The translations under genes and the position numbers were made by a program. Below the pieces are notes generated by a model. It did not search any database, had not been told where the DNA came from, and saw nothing but the letters and a program-made list of their open reading frames with translations. This document shows, in pieces, positions 1 through 4,679 of a stretch of DNA of 9,575 nt. The stretch lies in assembly GCA_026388345.1 (NCBI GenBank), contig JAPLJY010000027.1:1-9575 (forward strand), read 5' to 3'. Source of the DNA: Deltaproteobacteria bacterium. GTDB lineage: Bacteria > Desulfobacterota > Syntrophia > Syntrophales > UBA5619. Position 1 is the stretch's first letter. The number at the start of each line of letters is the position of its first letter.

Positions 1-140
1 GTACATCGAGATTTTCTATAACCGGCAAAGAAGGCAGGCCAGACTCAGGTTCTTGTCTCCTGCCGCTTTTGAACGATGGTTCTATGAAAAACGACTGGCA
101 GCATGAAAGGTTTGGTGTCCACTATTGACGACCGACCTCA
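1..140 (+). mobile_element. Right end of an IS3-family insertion sequence (partial)
   Basis: The stretch holds the end of an IS3-type transposase frame (stop at 104-106) followed by about 34 bp of terminal sequence running into the protease gene. Read from the outside inward (minus strand from 140), the terminus starts TGAGGTCGGTCGTCAATAG and continues into GTGGACACC, which is the usual look of IS3-family termini (TG at the tip, GGACACC inside). The other end of the element and the target duplication are outside the window, so the exact boundary at 140 is inferred from the TG/CA tip and from where TPR homology stops. Confidence 0.7.
2..106 (+). CDS. IS3-family transposase, C-terminal 34 residues (cut by window edge)
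   Basis: The plus-strand frame is open from the first bases and ends at TGA (104-106). It contains YIEIFYNRQRRQARL, then FLSPAAFE, then RWFYEKRLAA. The pattern Y-I-E-x-F-Y-N-x-x-R-x-x-x-x-L-x-x-x-S-P-x-x-F-E is the signature C-terminus of the DDE integrase core of IS3-family OrfB transposases, which cut and join the element's ends. The catalytic DDE residues lie upstream of the window. Nothing here says whether the whole transposase is intact; the visible tail has a normal end. Confidence 0.82.
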   Translation, partial: YIEIFYNRQRRQARLRFLSPAAFERWFYEKRLAA

Positions 141-1493
141 CTGACGGTAGGCTTCGATGGCTTCGTTGTAGCGGTTGAGTTTGTTGTAAGCGACCCCGAG
201 GTTGTACCAGGCTTCGACATACTTCGGATTGATGCGGATGGCCTGACGATTGGCTTCGATTGCGTCGTTCCAACGCTTGAGATTTTCGTAAGCGTTCCCG
301 AGGCCGAACCAGGCTATGGCAGCTACGGCATCCTCCGGACTGATGCGCAGACCCTGCCGATAGGCTTCGATTGCGTCGTTCCAGCGGTTGAGTTTGTGGT
401 AAGCGACCCCAAGGCCGAACCAGGCATTGGCGGCATACTCCGGGTTGATACGCAGGCCCTGACGGTAGGCTTCGATGGCTTCATCGTAACGCTTGAGTTC
501 GTTGTAAGTGATCCCAAGGCTGATCCAGGCTTCGGCATCCTTCGGATTGATGCGGATGGCCTGCCGGTAGACTTCGATGGCTTCGTTGTAACGGTTGAGT
601 CTGTGGTAAGCGACCCCGAGGTTGAACCAGGCATTGGCAAGTTCCGGGTTGATGCGGATGGCCTGACGATTGGCTTCGATTGCTTCGTTGTAACTGTTGA
701 GGTTTTCGTAAGCGTGCCCGAGGCCATACCAGGCCCAGGAATTTTCTGGTTCGTTTTTCGTCCACTTCAAGCACCAATCAAGCATTCCCTGCCAGTCTTT
801 CATCTGTTGCAGGGCGTTCGCTCGTTTCATCCATTCGGTTTGACTGCGTCCCCCGGCAGCCGTTTTTCGGCCCGGCTTGATTTCGTCTACCCACTCCACG
901 GGCATGGCGAAGTTCAGGCTTTGCGCGCCTTCAATGTAGAGGGTGGTCAGGCCGACCAGACGGCCTTCCCCATCGAATAAGCCCCCGCCACTTGAACCGG
1001 GGGAGATGGCCGCCGTGGTCTGAATGAAGGGGGGCGGTCCACCCCGGAGCTGCGCAACAATACCGTCGGAAAGGGAAAGCTCCAGACCCTTCGGCGCTCC
1101 AACGGCATAAACCGGAACCCCCACCTTGAGGCCCACCGCCTTGCCGAGCTGGGCTGGTTTTCCTTTAATACCTTTTGCATCGAGGAGGCAGATGTCCTTG
1201 TCCCCGTCTTCAGCATATAGAGTGGCTTGGACAAGCTGTTTTCCCCGGCCCACCTGGTAGGAGGCACCCCCTTCCACAACGTGGCAGTTGGTGGCGATCT
1301 TCCCGGAAGGGAGCAGTACCCCGCTCCCCTGGCCTTTCACCTTGCCTTGGGCGTCCAGAGTCTTCACCACAACGATTGAATCCTTGACCTTGTCGAAAAC
1401 CTGGTCAGGCGTAAGGGCGTGAACTTGTACGGGTATGATTGTGAGGAAGAACACAGCGACGATCAACTTCAAAACGGATGGTATATTCATCAT
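138..1493 (-). CDS. Secreted trypsin-like (S1C/HtrA-type) serine protease with C-terminal TPR repeats, truncated by an IS
   Basis: Predicted exported protein of 451 residues. A signal peptide (about residues 1-26, MMNIPSVLK then a hydrophobic core, cleavage after VHA) is followed by a chymotrypsin-fold protease domain. The triad is visible as His71 (TNCHVV), Asp100 (DKDICLL) and Ser168 (SPGSSGG). From about residue 254 come TPR units of the type AWYNLGVAYxxLNRYNEAI. The likely role is periplasmic proteolysis or protein quality control, with the TPRs as a protein-binding arm; the substrate is unknown and no PDZ domain is seen. I chose the ATG at 1493 because AAAGGGG sits just upstream and the signal peptide starts there; an in-frame ATG at 1526 would add 11 residues. 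The protein stops in the middle of a TPR at a TGA that appears to be the tip of the adjacent IS3 element, so the native C-terminus is lost. The gene stands alone, 180 bp downstream of the AT-rich pair. Confidence 0.85.
   Translation of the reverse strand: MMNIPSVLKLIVAVFFLTIIPVQVHALTPDQVFDKVKDSIVVVKTLDAQGKVKGQGSGVLLPSGKIATNCHVVEGGASYQVGRGKQLVQATLYAEDGDKDICLLDAKGIKGKPAQLGKAVGLKVGVPVYAVGAPKGLELSLSDGIVAQLRGGPPPFIQTTAAISPGSSGGGLFDGEGRLVGLTTLYIEGAQSLNFAMPVEWVDEIKPGRKTAAGGRSQTEWMKRANALQQMKDWQGMLDWCLKWTKNEPENSWAWYGLGHAYENLNSYNEAIEANRQAIRINPELANAWFNLGVAYHRLNRYNEAIEVYRQAIRINPKDAEAWISLGITYNELKRYDEAIEAYRQGLRINPEYAANAWFGLGVAYHKLNRWNDAIEAYRQGLRISPEDAVAAIAWFGLGNAYENLKRWNDAIEANRQAIRINPKYVEAWYNLGVAYNKLNRYNEAIEAYRQ
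141..734 (-). repeat. Tandem TPR-coding repeats, about 102 bp each
   Basis: Five complete TPR units and a sixth of about 23 residues are encoded back to back. The distances between the conserved AW positions are 34, 34, 35, 37 and 34 residues, so two units carry small insertions in the inter-repeat loop (AAN and VAAI before AW). At DNA level the units are very similar, for example the repeated reading of YNEAIEAYRQ and AIRINP, which makes the array prone to unit gain or loss. The last unit ends after EAYRQ, before the RINP part that closes the others. Confidence 0.85.
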
Positions 1494-1707
1494 TATCCCC
1501 TTTCCATTCTTCTGTTTGTCCGTCATTCCGTCTATCCCCGTTCATGAAGTCCGTTCAAGTCCCAAAGGAATAAAATATGACAATCCCTTTGTGGACATTT
1601 GGAAGATATGAAGCGGATATCTTTGATATCATGAATATTTACCATATGGGGTTAAAGTTGTTGTCATGTATTGTTGCCGGAGTAATAACTGTGATATCAG
1701 TCCGATG

Positions 1708-2232
1708 TCATAATTTGAAGGCAACTTCCAAAAGTTCATTAAAATATTTACCTCTATCGGAAAATATATCTCTCATATGTTCATATTTGTTTTTGTCATC
1801 ATCGGGCAATTCAAAGTAATCTATATGATGAAAAATGAACCAACCGCGATACAATCGTATTAAGGGGGTTGCCTCCCCAGTAAGGCGTTGATAGAGGCTG
1901 CCTGTCTCCCACAGTAAAAAATCAGTCTGACTCGGTCTAAAAAAAAGGATCGCCCCGGGATCTTTTTCTGCATGCTTAAAAAAGTTCTCTGCTTGATTTT
2001 GAAGGATTTTGAACTCTTTTTGTTTTTCTTGTCTTATCATGTGTTTAGGAAACCATTCTTTGATATAGACAGGATCATTCCCTCTATTTTTGTTGATATC
2101 TTTTAAAACATTATATGCAGCCGCCGTAAGGGTATGAATTGAGACAGGATCGTCAAAGTTGAAATATAGTTTTATGGCTACTTCGAGCTGTCTCTTTGCT
2201 GCATCAAGTTTTGATAGATCAAGCTGTTCCAT
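1708..2232 (-). CDS. Hypothetical protein, 174 aa, second gene of an AT-rich pair
   Basis: A soluble, mostly helical protein with no signal peptide or membrane segment. The N-terminal part (AKRQLEVAIKLYFNFDDP, then VSIHTLTAAAYNVLKDIN) reads as two amphipathic helices joined by a conserved-looking DDPVSIHTL turn. I recall this pattern from uncharacterised proteins in many bacteria, but no function can be assigned. It is followed by a charged helical middle (IRQEKQKEFK, AENFFKHAEKDP) and an aromatic C-terminal half (RLYRGWFIFHHIDYFELP). The ATG lies 5 bp after the stop of the upstream gene with no clear Shine-Dalgarno, so translation is probably coupled. Base composition is visibly more AT-rich than the transporter operon, which fits horizontal acquisition. 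The frame is long and clean, so I believe the gene; the role is unknown. Confidence 0.75.
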   Translation of the reverse strand: MEQLDLSKLDAAKRQLEVAIKLYFNFDDPVSIHTLTAAAYNVLKDINKNRGNDPVYIKEWFPKHMIRQEKQKEFKILQNQAENFFKHAEKDPGAILFFRPSQTDFLLWETGSLYQRLTGEATPLIRLYRGWFIFHHIDYFELPDDDKNKYEHMRDIFSDRGKYFNELLEVAFKL

Positions 2233-2237
2233 ATTTT

Positions 2238-2480
2238 CTAAGGAAGATTTTTTATTAAATCAGGGAACGTACCATCAATAATCCTTTTCCCAAATTCAAA
2301 GCAACGGATGATTGCTTCCTCTCGGTTATTATACGTTGTTGATGCATGAAACTCCCTATCGGATACTCCAGATCCCCAATGTCTTTGAATATAAATATAG
2401 GTAGTCCACTGTCCAGAATCTGTCAATTGTTCAGGATTTGGTATAATTATAAATCCCTTGTACTGTATTTCTTCGGACAT
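2238..2480 (-). CDS. Hypothetical protein, 80 aa, first gene of the AT-rich pair
   Basis: Small protein beginning MSEEIQYKGFIIIPNP. The hallmarks are YKGF with P-x-x-L-x-x-S-G-x-W, then YIYIQRHWGSG, then EEAIIRCFEFGKRIIDG. I recognise the layout as that of short beta-alpha proteins of unknown function found across proteobacteria, but I do not have a reliable family name. I place the start at 2480 because GGGGAG lies four bases upstream of that ATG; an ATG four codons earlier (2492) overlaps this signal and is less likely. It ends 5 bp before the 174-aa gene and shares its AT-rich composition, so the two probably form one transcription unit and may act together. Confidence 0.72.
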   Translation of the reverse strand: MSEEIQYKGFIIIPNPEQLTDSGQWTTYIYIQRHWGSGVSDREFHASTTYNNREEAIIRCFEFGKRIIDGTFPDLIKNLP

Positions 2481-2490
2481 ATATCTCCCC

Positions 2491-2526
2491 ATAATAAAAA
2501 ACCCCGCTCTTTTGTAAGAAAAGGGG
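2491..2526 (-). terminator. Possible intrinsic terminator or attenuator just upstream of the 80-aa gene
   Basis: On the minus strand CCCCTTTT, a CTTAC loop and AAAA-GAGC-GGGG are followed by TTTTTTATT. The stem is interrupted by a 4-nt bulge, so it is only moderately convincing. It ends about ten bases before the ATG of the 80-aa gene. It could stop transcripts from the right or act as an attenuator in that gene's leader. Confidence 0.4.
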
Positions 2527-2698
2527 CCTTTGTCAGCCAGTCCATATTTCCCTCCAGCATGGTTATACGGGATGGAACTTATTCAGCTGCCTTTCATGTG
2601 TTAAACCTACTATCATGATTTCCATTTGAAATCCACTATGTCATGGAATTTTTTCAGCCTTAGAAGAGGAAGCTACGCATCAACCGATTGATATGAAA

Positions 2699-2958
2699 TT
2701 ATGATGCATAACGCCTGCGGAGTTCCGCTTTCACGATCTTCCCCGCCGGCGTCTTCGGAATCTCCTTCACGAAGTGGATCCGGCCGGGACACTTGTAGTC
2801 CGCCAGGTTCCCCCGGTACCAGGCGATCAATTCTTCCTCGGCGAGCTCCTCCCGGAGGGCGACGACGGCCTCGACCCGCTCCCCGCGCACCTCGTCCGGC
2901 ACGCCGATCACGGCGGTTTCAAGGACCTTCGGATTCGCCTGAATCACCTCCTCAACCT
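2699..2958 (-). pseudogene. Acyl-CoA ligase (AMP-binding) C-terminal domain fragment, copy 1
   Basis: The frame reads VEEVIQANPKVLE, AVIGVPDEVRGERVEAVV, DYKCPGRIHFVKEIPKT and PAGKIVKAELRRRYAS. This is the small C-terminal lid domain of acyl-/aryl-CoA ligases of the ANL superfamily. The Lys of PAGKIVK is the residue that works in the adenylation half-reaction in this family. The large N-terminal AMP-binding domain is absent: upstream of VEEV the frame turns into unrelated sequence and reaches a TAA within ten codons, inside a hairpin-forming repeat. A GTG at 2947 could start an 82-residue frame but would cut through the domain, so I treat this as a remnant. It is about 95% identical in DNA to the copy at 3984-4234. 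Confidence 0.85.
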
Positions 2959-3035
2959 GTGTTCCGGGGATAGTTTACTTAATTCTCAGCATTTGTTTTC
3001 TTACGCGATCATTATGTATGCTGTCCCCGAAATTC
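2959..3035. repeat. Imperfect inverted repeat (REP/MITE-like) at the broken end of ligase copy 1
   Basis: The arm GTGTTCCGGGGATAG (2959-2973) pairs with CTGTCCCCGAAATTC (3021-3035) at 11 of 15 positions, with about 47 bp of AT-rich sequence between. It starts just where the acyl-CoA ligase homology ends. The CCGGGGATAG/CTGTCCCCG type of arm resembles non-autonomous REP-like elements in intergenic DNA of such genomes; the class is inferred, not proven. Confidence 0.45.
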
Positions 3036-3106
3036 CCATGTCCAGCGCAGGCGCAACGACGGAAAAACTAATCGGCGTGTTGAATCAATTCCCTGCCGGC
3101 GGCCGG

Positions 3107-3502
3107 CTACCAGATGATCTTCAAGCCTTTGACAGCCTGCAGGGCCTCATCACAGGTCACGAGCGGCTTCTCGTAATGAAGGGCAGTGGCCGCAATGATG
3201 CGGTCCGCCGGATCATGATGCGCAAAGAGGGCGTCGACGGCCGAAATCTTCGCTATCTCCGGCGTAATGGGCAGCGGCCGGATCACCCGGGACGCTAAAA
3301 CAAGTTTCAGGAAAGAAAGAGAATCCGTGCCCGGATCCAGTCGCCCCTTGGCAACCAGCATGGCGATCTCCCACAGCGATATGTCGCAGCAGACCAGGGA
3401 ACCGCTCTCCTCGCCCTCTTCAATGGCGCGGAGCGCCTCGGCACTGAGACGCTCCGGCGCCAGTGCATCGAAAACGAGGGCGCAGGTATCGAGAAGAATC
3501 AA
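3107..3502 (-). CDS. vapC: PIN-domain toxin, VapC family
   Basis: Type II toxin, a PIN-domain ribonuclease expected to cut RNA (tRNA or rRNA in studied relatives) unless held by its antitoxin. The acidic metal-binding residues are visible as Asp5 (LLDTCAL), Glu45 (SLWEIAML), Asp100 (HDPADRIIA) and the late TCD at 116-118. The length of 131 residues is normal. I prefer the TTG at 3502: it gives the family's usual MILLDTCAL start, has GGGAGG at good spacing, and overlaps the antitoxin stop as TTGA, a typical coupling arrangement. An ATG five codons upstream (3517) is the alternative. The toxin is the second gene of the pair. A GC-rich inverted repeat (3095-3107) touches its stop but lacks a T-tract. 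The active-site residues look intact, so the toxin is probably functional. Confidence 0.9.
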   Translation of the reverse strand: MILLDTCALVFDALAPERLSAEALRAIEEGEESGSLVCCDISLWEIAMLVAKGRLDPGTDSLSFLKLVLASRVIRPLPITPEIAKISAVDALFAHHDPADRIIAATALHYEKPLVTCDEALQAVKGLKIIW

Positions 3503-3729
3503 GATGACGCCTCCCATTTTTCATTCAGGGAGGACACAACGTCGCCAATCCTGCATTTCCCCCGCAACACGGCAAGCTTTTCCTTCGCGCCTGAACGCTC
3601 ATCGGCAACGGGCGTCAGACGCGCGATCTTCTTTCCGCGCGAGGTCAGGAGCAGCTCTTCGCCGGCCCTGACCATGCCGAGATAGGCGGGCAGGTTGTTC
3701 CGCAGCTCCGTAACGTTAACTTCTTTCAT
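3499..3729 (-). CDS. Phd/YefM-family antitoxin paired with VapC
   Basis: A 76-residue antitoxin starting MKEVNVTELRNNLPAYL, followed by GEELLLTSRGKKIARL. This N-terminal pattern (V-x-E-L-R-x-x-L, then G-x-x-x-x-L-T-x-x-G-K-x-x-A-x-L) is the DNA-binding half of Phd/YefM antitoxins. The C-terminal tail (about 50-76) is expected to wrap and block the toxin. The start is fixed by AGGAGG six bases upstream of the ATG at 3729; the frame stays open 18 codons further upstream but that stretch holds the promoter. The gene overlaps the toxin start by 4 bp (TTGA). Phd-like antitoxins repress their own operon, and a repeated CTGTAC motif is present in the promoter region. Confidence 0.9.
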   Translation of the reverse strand: MKEVNVTELRNNLPAYLGMVRAGEELLLTSRGKKIARLTPVADERSGAKEKLAVLRGKCRIGDVVSSLNEKWEASS

Positions 3730-3742
3730 GACATCCTCCTTT

Positions 3743-3783
3743 CTGTACATTTTATCTGTACGCCCGCTGGTCGGCGATGTCAA
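3743..3783 (-). promoter_or_regulatory. Candidate promoter and operator of the antitoxin-toxin operon
   Basis: A perfect TTGACA (3783-3778, minus strand) is followed after 17 bp by TACAGA, a weak -10; TAAAAT lies slightly further on. Two copies of CTGTAC (plus strand 3743-3748 and 3756-3761, 13 bp apart, each containing the GTAC palindrome) overlap the -10 region, 14-19 bp upstream of the antitoxin ATG. This is where an autorepressing Phd-like antitoxin would be expected to bind. The operator role is inferred. Confidence 0.45.
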
Positions 3784-3983
3784 GAATCAAAAGTGGTCGC
3801 TCCTGCTCAGGCTTCCGGTATGAACTTCAGGTGTAGGGTGCGTCTTGACGTACATAAAGAGATAAATGTTTTAAATGAGACTTAAGTCGAGTTATTTCAA
3901 TCAGCATCGATAGAAATGCTGCATGGATAAACCGAATTGGGGAAAAAGCTCAGGAGGCATGCATCAACCGGATGAACCTGAAC

Positions 3984-4234
3984 TTATGATGCATAACGCC
4001 TGCGGAGTTCCGCTTTCACGATCTTCCCCGCCGGCGTCTTCGGGATCTCCTTCACGAAGTGGATCCGGCCGGGACACTTGTAGTCCGTTAGGTTCAGCCG
4101 ACACCAGGCGATCAATTCCTCCTCGGCGAGTTCCTCCCGGAAGGCGACGACGGCCTCGACCCGCTCCCCGTGTACCTCGTCCGGCACGCCGATCACGGCG
4201 GTCTCAAGGACCTTCGGATTCGCCTGAATCACCT
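3984..4234 (-). pseudogene. Acyl-CoA ligase C-terminal domain fragment, copy 2
   Basis: The same piece as at 2699-2949: VIQANPKVLE, DEVHGERVEAVV, DYKCPGRIHFVKEIPKT, PAGKIVKAELRRRYAS. I count 13 mismatches over 251 bp against copy 1, giving five amino-acid changes (R to H, L to F, Y to C, G to L, A to T). The N-terminal catalytic domain is missing again, and homology stops two codons further in than in copy 1. The frame continues open upstream without a stop through a hairpin repeat into an ORF6N piece, giving an accidental 151-residue chimera (3984-4439). I see no reason to think this fusion protein works as a ligase. Confidence 0.85.
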
Positions 4235-4242
4235 GTGCGGAA

Positions 4243-4277
4243 AACGTGTCCATAAAATGGCAAAACAGGGACACGTT
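4243..4277. repeat. Perfect 9-bp inverted repeat (REP-like) at the broken end of ligase copy 2
   Basis: AACGTGTCC (4243-4251) and GGACACGTT (4269-4277) are exact reverse complements around a 17-nt loop. The structure lies 8 bp from the point where identity between the two acyl-CoA ligase fragments ends. The AACGTGTCC arm type recalls short palindromes mobilised by REP-associated transposases; that link is an inference. Confidence 0.5.
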
Positions 4278-4313
4278 ATGGTTTCGTGTCGATGTCATCG
4301 ACAGGATATTTCG

Positions 4314-4439
4314 ACAGCGGCGGCCGCCCCAGTCTGCCTTTGATGTCGCAAAATGCGATTCCAAGTTTTCGAACTCCGTAGCGAACAGCCTGAACATGAA
4401 GTCTTCAGGAATCGGAATCAACGCTTTCTGATCTTTCAT
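4314..4439 (-). pseudogene. ORF6N-domain gene fragment with internal deletion
   Basis: The frame starts MKDQKALIPI, a usual N-terminus for ORF6N proteins, then jumps straight to PEDFMFRLFATEFENLESHF, then ATSKADWGGRRC. In intact family members about 40 residues (containing the RGQRVMLDADLAALYG stretch seen in the copy at 5199) separate these parts, so an internal deletion is likely. After about residue 42 the homology is lost and the frame runs on through a hairpin into the acyl-CoA ligase remnant. ORF6N is a DNA-binding domain common in phage and mobile-element regulators; this copy is surely not functional as such. Confidence 0.7.
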
Positions 4440-4455
4440 TGGTTACGCCAAAACC

Positions 4456-4500
4456 TTATCCAGTTTTTAAGGTCACAAATTGTGACCTCAAAATATCCCG
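4456..4500 (-). pseudogene. Short ORF6N-domain remnant
   Basis: Directly after the HsdM-like tail, and in its frame, the minus strand reads RDILRSQFVTLKTG and then stop. LRSQFVTLKTG is a typical piece from the middle of ORF6N domains (normally after PEDFMFxL and before PYAFTE). Nothing else of the gene survives on either side. The remnant is centred on a perfect palindrome (4470-4488). Confidence 0.55.
4470..4488. repeat. Perfect 19-bp palindrome in the short ORF6N remnant
   Basis: AGGTCACAA, one central A, then TTGTGACCT (plus strand) form 9-bp perfect arms. The core GGTCRCAAWTTGYGACC is shared with the longer palindrome at 4969-5001, with a compensating change in both arms (G/C there, A/T here). 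Confidence 0.85.
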
Positions 4501-4590
4501 CTACGCCCCATAGCCGATATCCTCCAGGTTGGCCCAGATGAATTTGTCGAGTTTGGCAGCCTGTTTGGTTTGTTTACGTAACGCGGTCAC
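4501..4590 (-). pseudogene. C-terminal tail of a type I restriction-modification methylase (HsdM-like)
   Basis: The frame VTALRKQTKQAAKLDKFIW, then ANLEDIGYGA and stop, matches the very end of HsdM N6-adenine methylases (A-x-L-D-x-x-I-x-x-N-L-x-x-x-G-Y-G). Only about 29 codons are present. A TGA lies two codons upstream in frame, so the AdoMet-binding NPPF-type motifs and the rest of the enzyme are absent. The GTG at 4590 overlaps the stop of a short upstream frame as GTGA, which may be chance. ORF6N genes are often neighbours of hsdM/hsdS genes, and ORF6N pieces lie on both sides here, so this is probably the residue of a dismantled type I locus. Confidence 0.6.
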
Positions 4591-4679
4591 TTCTCACCGC
4601 CTTTTTTGTTGCGTCCGGCGGCCCGTTTCGGCCTCACCACTTCTCCCAGTTCGGCCTTGATCTGACCGACCGTGTACAT
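4587..4679 (-). CDS. Doubtful 30-aa frame between ORF6N and HsdM remnants
   Basis: The frame MYTVGQIKAELGEVV, then RPKRAAGRNKKGGEK, is open and very basic at its end. AAGGAGG lies immediately before the ATG with no spacer, so initiation there is unlikely; the signal may once have served a start a few bases further on. It overlaps the HsdM tail by GTGA and the out-of-frame end of the ORF6N pseudogene. I do not recognise the product, and it may be part of a rearranged gene. Confidence 0.2.
   Translation of the reverse strand: MYTVGQIKAELGEVVRPKRAAGRNKKGGEK

Noticed and set aside
396..980. 194-codon plus-strand frame with repeated GFDGFVVT motifs
   Set aside because: The internal repetition is the mirror of the TPR-coding repeats on the other strand; it is not an independent repeat protein.
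1494..1707. Gap upstream of the protease gene, with GATATC-TTT-GATATC at 1616-1630
   Set aside because: No promoter with both boxes in register could be supported and no coding frame is credible; the paired GATATC may be chance in AT-rich DNA.
1577..1819. 80-codon plus-strand frame upstream of the protease gene
   Set aside because: It overlaps the end of the 174-aa gene, has no ribosome site, and its product looks random.
2617..2633. GATTTC-CATTT-GAAATC inverted repeat in the gap between the AT-rich pair and ligase copy 1
   Set aside because: Six-base arms in AT-rich DNA are expected by chance, and no promoter is positioned to use it. The rest of the gap 2527-2698 shows nothing clear.
2947..2947. 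GTG at 2947 as a real start of an 82-aa protein
   Set aside because: It would begin inside the ligase C-terminal domain, and homology (VEEV) extends upstream of it, which indicates a truncated gene.
3095..3107. GCCGGC-G-GCCGGC inverted repeat at the vapC stop
   Set aside because: The arms are six GC bases that also repeat directly, and there is no T-tract, so a terminator call is not justified.
3784..3983. Gap between the TA promoter and ligase copy 2, with a CAGCAT/ATGCTG hairpin near 3902-3921 and GACTTAAGTC near 3879-3888
   Set aside because: Both palindromes are short, unaccompanied by a T-tract or promoter, and no reading frame is convincing.
4470..4488. CRP/FNR-type binding site
   Set aside because: The half-sites are in the order TCACA then TGTGA, the reverse of the CRP consensus, and the spacing does not fit.
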